From NCBI RefSeq assembly GCF_050948215.1, contig NC_135149.1:4135001-4199000 (forward strand): DNA of 64,000 nucleotides, in the 5' to 3' direction. Of this stretch, positions 62,540 through 64,000 are shown piece by piece. Both the position numbers and the translations under genes were made by a program. How positions within the stretch are numbered: position 1 is the first letter of the stretch; each line of letters opens with the position of its first letter. Source of the stretch: Halictus rubicundus. Its lineage: Eukaryota; Arthropoda; Insecta; Hymenoptera; Halictidae. Under the pieces are notes generated by a model. The model worked only from the letters and a program-made list of their open reading frames with translations. It was not told where the DNA came from and searched no databases.

Positions 62540-64000
62540 TCCACTATCCTATCATGTCCTCTATCCTATCCTATCCTCTATCCTATCCTATCCTCTATCG
62601 TACCCTGTCCTATATCCTATCCAATCCTCTATACTATCCGCTATCCTTTCCTAGCCTCTATCCTATCCTATCCTCTATCCTATGCTATCCTCAATTCTAT
62701 CCTATCCTATTCTCTATCCTATCCTCATTCCTATCCTCAATCCTATCCTATCCTCTATCCTCTATCCTATCCGATCCTCTATCCTATCCTATTCTGTATC
62801 CTGTCCTATCCTCTATCCTATCCTCTATAATATCGTATCCTCTATCCTATCCTATCCTCTATCCTATCCTCTATCCTTTATCCTATCCTATCCTCTATCG
62901 TATCCTATCCTCTATCCTAACCTATCCTCTATCCTATCCTATCCTCTATCCTATTCTATCCTCTATCCTATCCTATCCTCTATCCTATCCTATCCTGTAT
63001 CCTATCCCATCCTCTGCCCTATCCTATATTCTATCCTATCATATCCTCTATCCTATCCTATCCTCTATCCTATAATATCATCTATCCTATGCTATTCTCT
63101 ATCCTATCCCATCCTCTGCCCTATCCTATACTCTATCCTATCATATCCTCTATCCTATCATATCCTCTATCCTATCATATCCTCTATCCTATCCTATCCG
63201 CTATCCTATCCTATCCTCTATCCTATCCTATCGTCTATCCTACCCTACCCTCTATCCTATCCTATCCTCTATCCTGTCCTATCCTCAATCCTATCCTATC
63301 CACTATCTTATAATATCATCTATCCCATGCTATCCTCTACCCTATCCTACCCTATATCCTATCCTATCCTCTATCCTACCCTATCGTCAATCCTATCCTA
63401 TCTTCTATGCTATCCTATCCTCTGTCCTATCCTATCCACTATCCTATCCTATCCTCTTTCCTATCCTATTCTCTATCTTATCCTATCCTCTATCCTATCC
63501 TATAATCTAACCTATCCTATCCTTAATCCTATCCTATTCTCCATGCTATCTTATCCTCTATCCTATCCTCTATCCTATTGTATCCTGTATCCTATCCCAT
63601 GCTCTGCCCTATCCTATACTCTATCCTATCATATCCTCTATCCTATCCTATCCACTATCCTATAATACCCTCTATCCTATCCTATCCACTATCCTATAAT
63701 ACCCTCTATCCTATCCTTTCCTCTATCCTATTCTATCCTCTATCCTATCCTCTATAATATCGTATCCTCTATTCTATCCTATCCTCTATCCTATCCTATC
63801 CTTAATCCTATCCTATACTCCATGCTATCCTATCGTCTATATTATGCTATCCTCTATTTTATCCTATCCTCAATCCTATCCTATCCTCTAACCTATCCTA
63901 TCCTCAATCCTATCCTATCCCATCCTCTGCCCTATCCTATCCTCTATCCTATCCTGTCCTCTAACCTATATCATCCCCTATCCTATCCTATCCTCTATCC
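62540..64000. repeat. Satellite, family C (right edge)
   Basis: Family C satellite continuing to the window edge, sharing markers with the 4.7-kb units (CCCATCCTCTGCCC, CTATCCCATGCTATCC at ~63322, CTTAATCC at ~63512 and ~63802) but rearranged. No gene is seen. Confidence 0.88.

Noticed and set aside
1..64000. True telomeric array
   Set aside because: No tandem CCTAA/TTAGG run is present. The unit is CCTAT with CTCTATC heptamers, so only a resemblance can be claimed.

Overview
The window is eukaryotic repeat DNA, most likely from an arthropod and probably an insect. About 48 kb is one simple satellite and the remaining ~15.5 kb is three retrotransposons inserted into it. The evidence for an insect is the R1-clade (TRAS/SART/R1-like) non-LTR retrotransposons, a BEL/Pao LTR retrotransposon, and a satellite pentamer (CCTAT) one base away from the insect telomeric pentamer (CCTAA). 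The very GC-rich non-LTR elements would suit Hymenoptera, but that is only a guess. I see no host gene, tRNA, rRNA, CRISPR array or bacterial feature.

Satellite: the + strand is the pyrimidine-rich strand. The commonest unit is 17 bp (CTCTATCCTATCCTATC), built from one heptamer CTCTATC plus two CTATC pentamers; 12-bp (7+5) and 22-bp (7+5+5+5) units are mixed in. It carries three higher-order textures: family A (1 to ~20.7 kb, ~2.6-2.7 kb higher-order period, plus a 325-bp triplication at 18.8-19.8 kb); family B (~20.8-52.8 kb, 1.0-1.2 kb and 2.19 kb periods, marked by a recurring ATAGGACCCTAT variant); and family C (~52.8-64 kb, dominated by a 4,709-bp tandem duplication whose copies look identical). 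The many long + strand open frames in the satellite follow from its lack of stop codons and are not annotated as genes.

Element 1 (1509-3663, minus) is a 5'-truncated R1-clade element: part of the reverse transcriptase, a C-terminal CCHC knuckle, a 3' UTR and a poly(A) tail. Element 2 (11599-18030, minus) appears full length: 5' UTR, a gag-like ORF1 broken by two compensating frameshifts, an intact 1113-aa ORF2 (APE endonuclease, RT, CCHC) joined to ORF1 by a TAATG overlap, a 3' end full of GC-rich hairpins, and poly(A). Unoccupied copies of both target sites survive elsewhere in the same satellite, so both insertion points can be read almost to the base; they lie only ~37 bp apart in the higher-order unit.

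Element 3 (41268-48106, minus) is a complete, young BEL/Pao LTR retrotransposon: 537-bp LTRs with one mismatch seen, a 5-bp CTATC target duplication, an 18-nt primer site matching tRNA-Phe, intact gag and pol in the same frame separated by one TGA stop in the leaky TGA-CTA context, and a 29-bp minisatellite in its 3' untranslated part. All three elements have their coding strand on the minus (GGATA-rich) strand.
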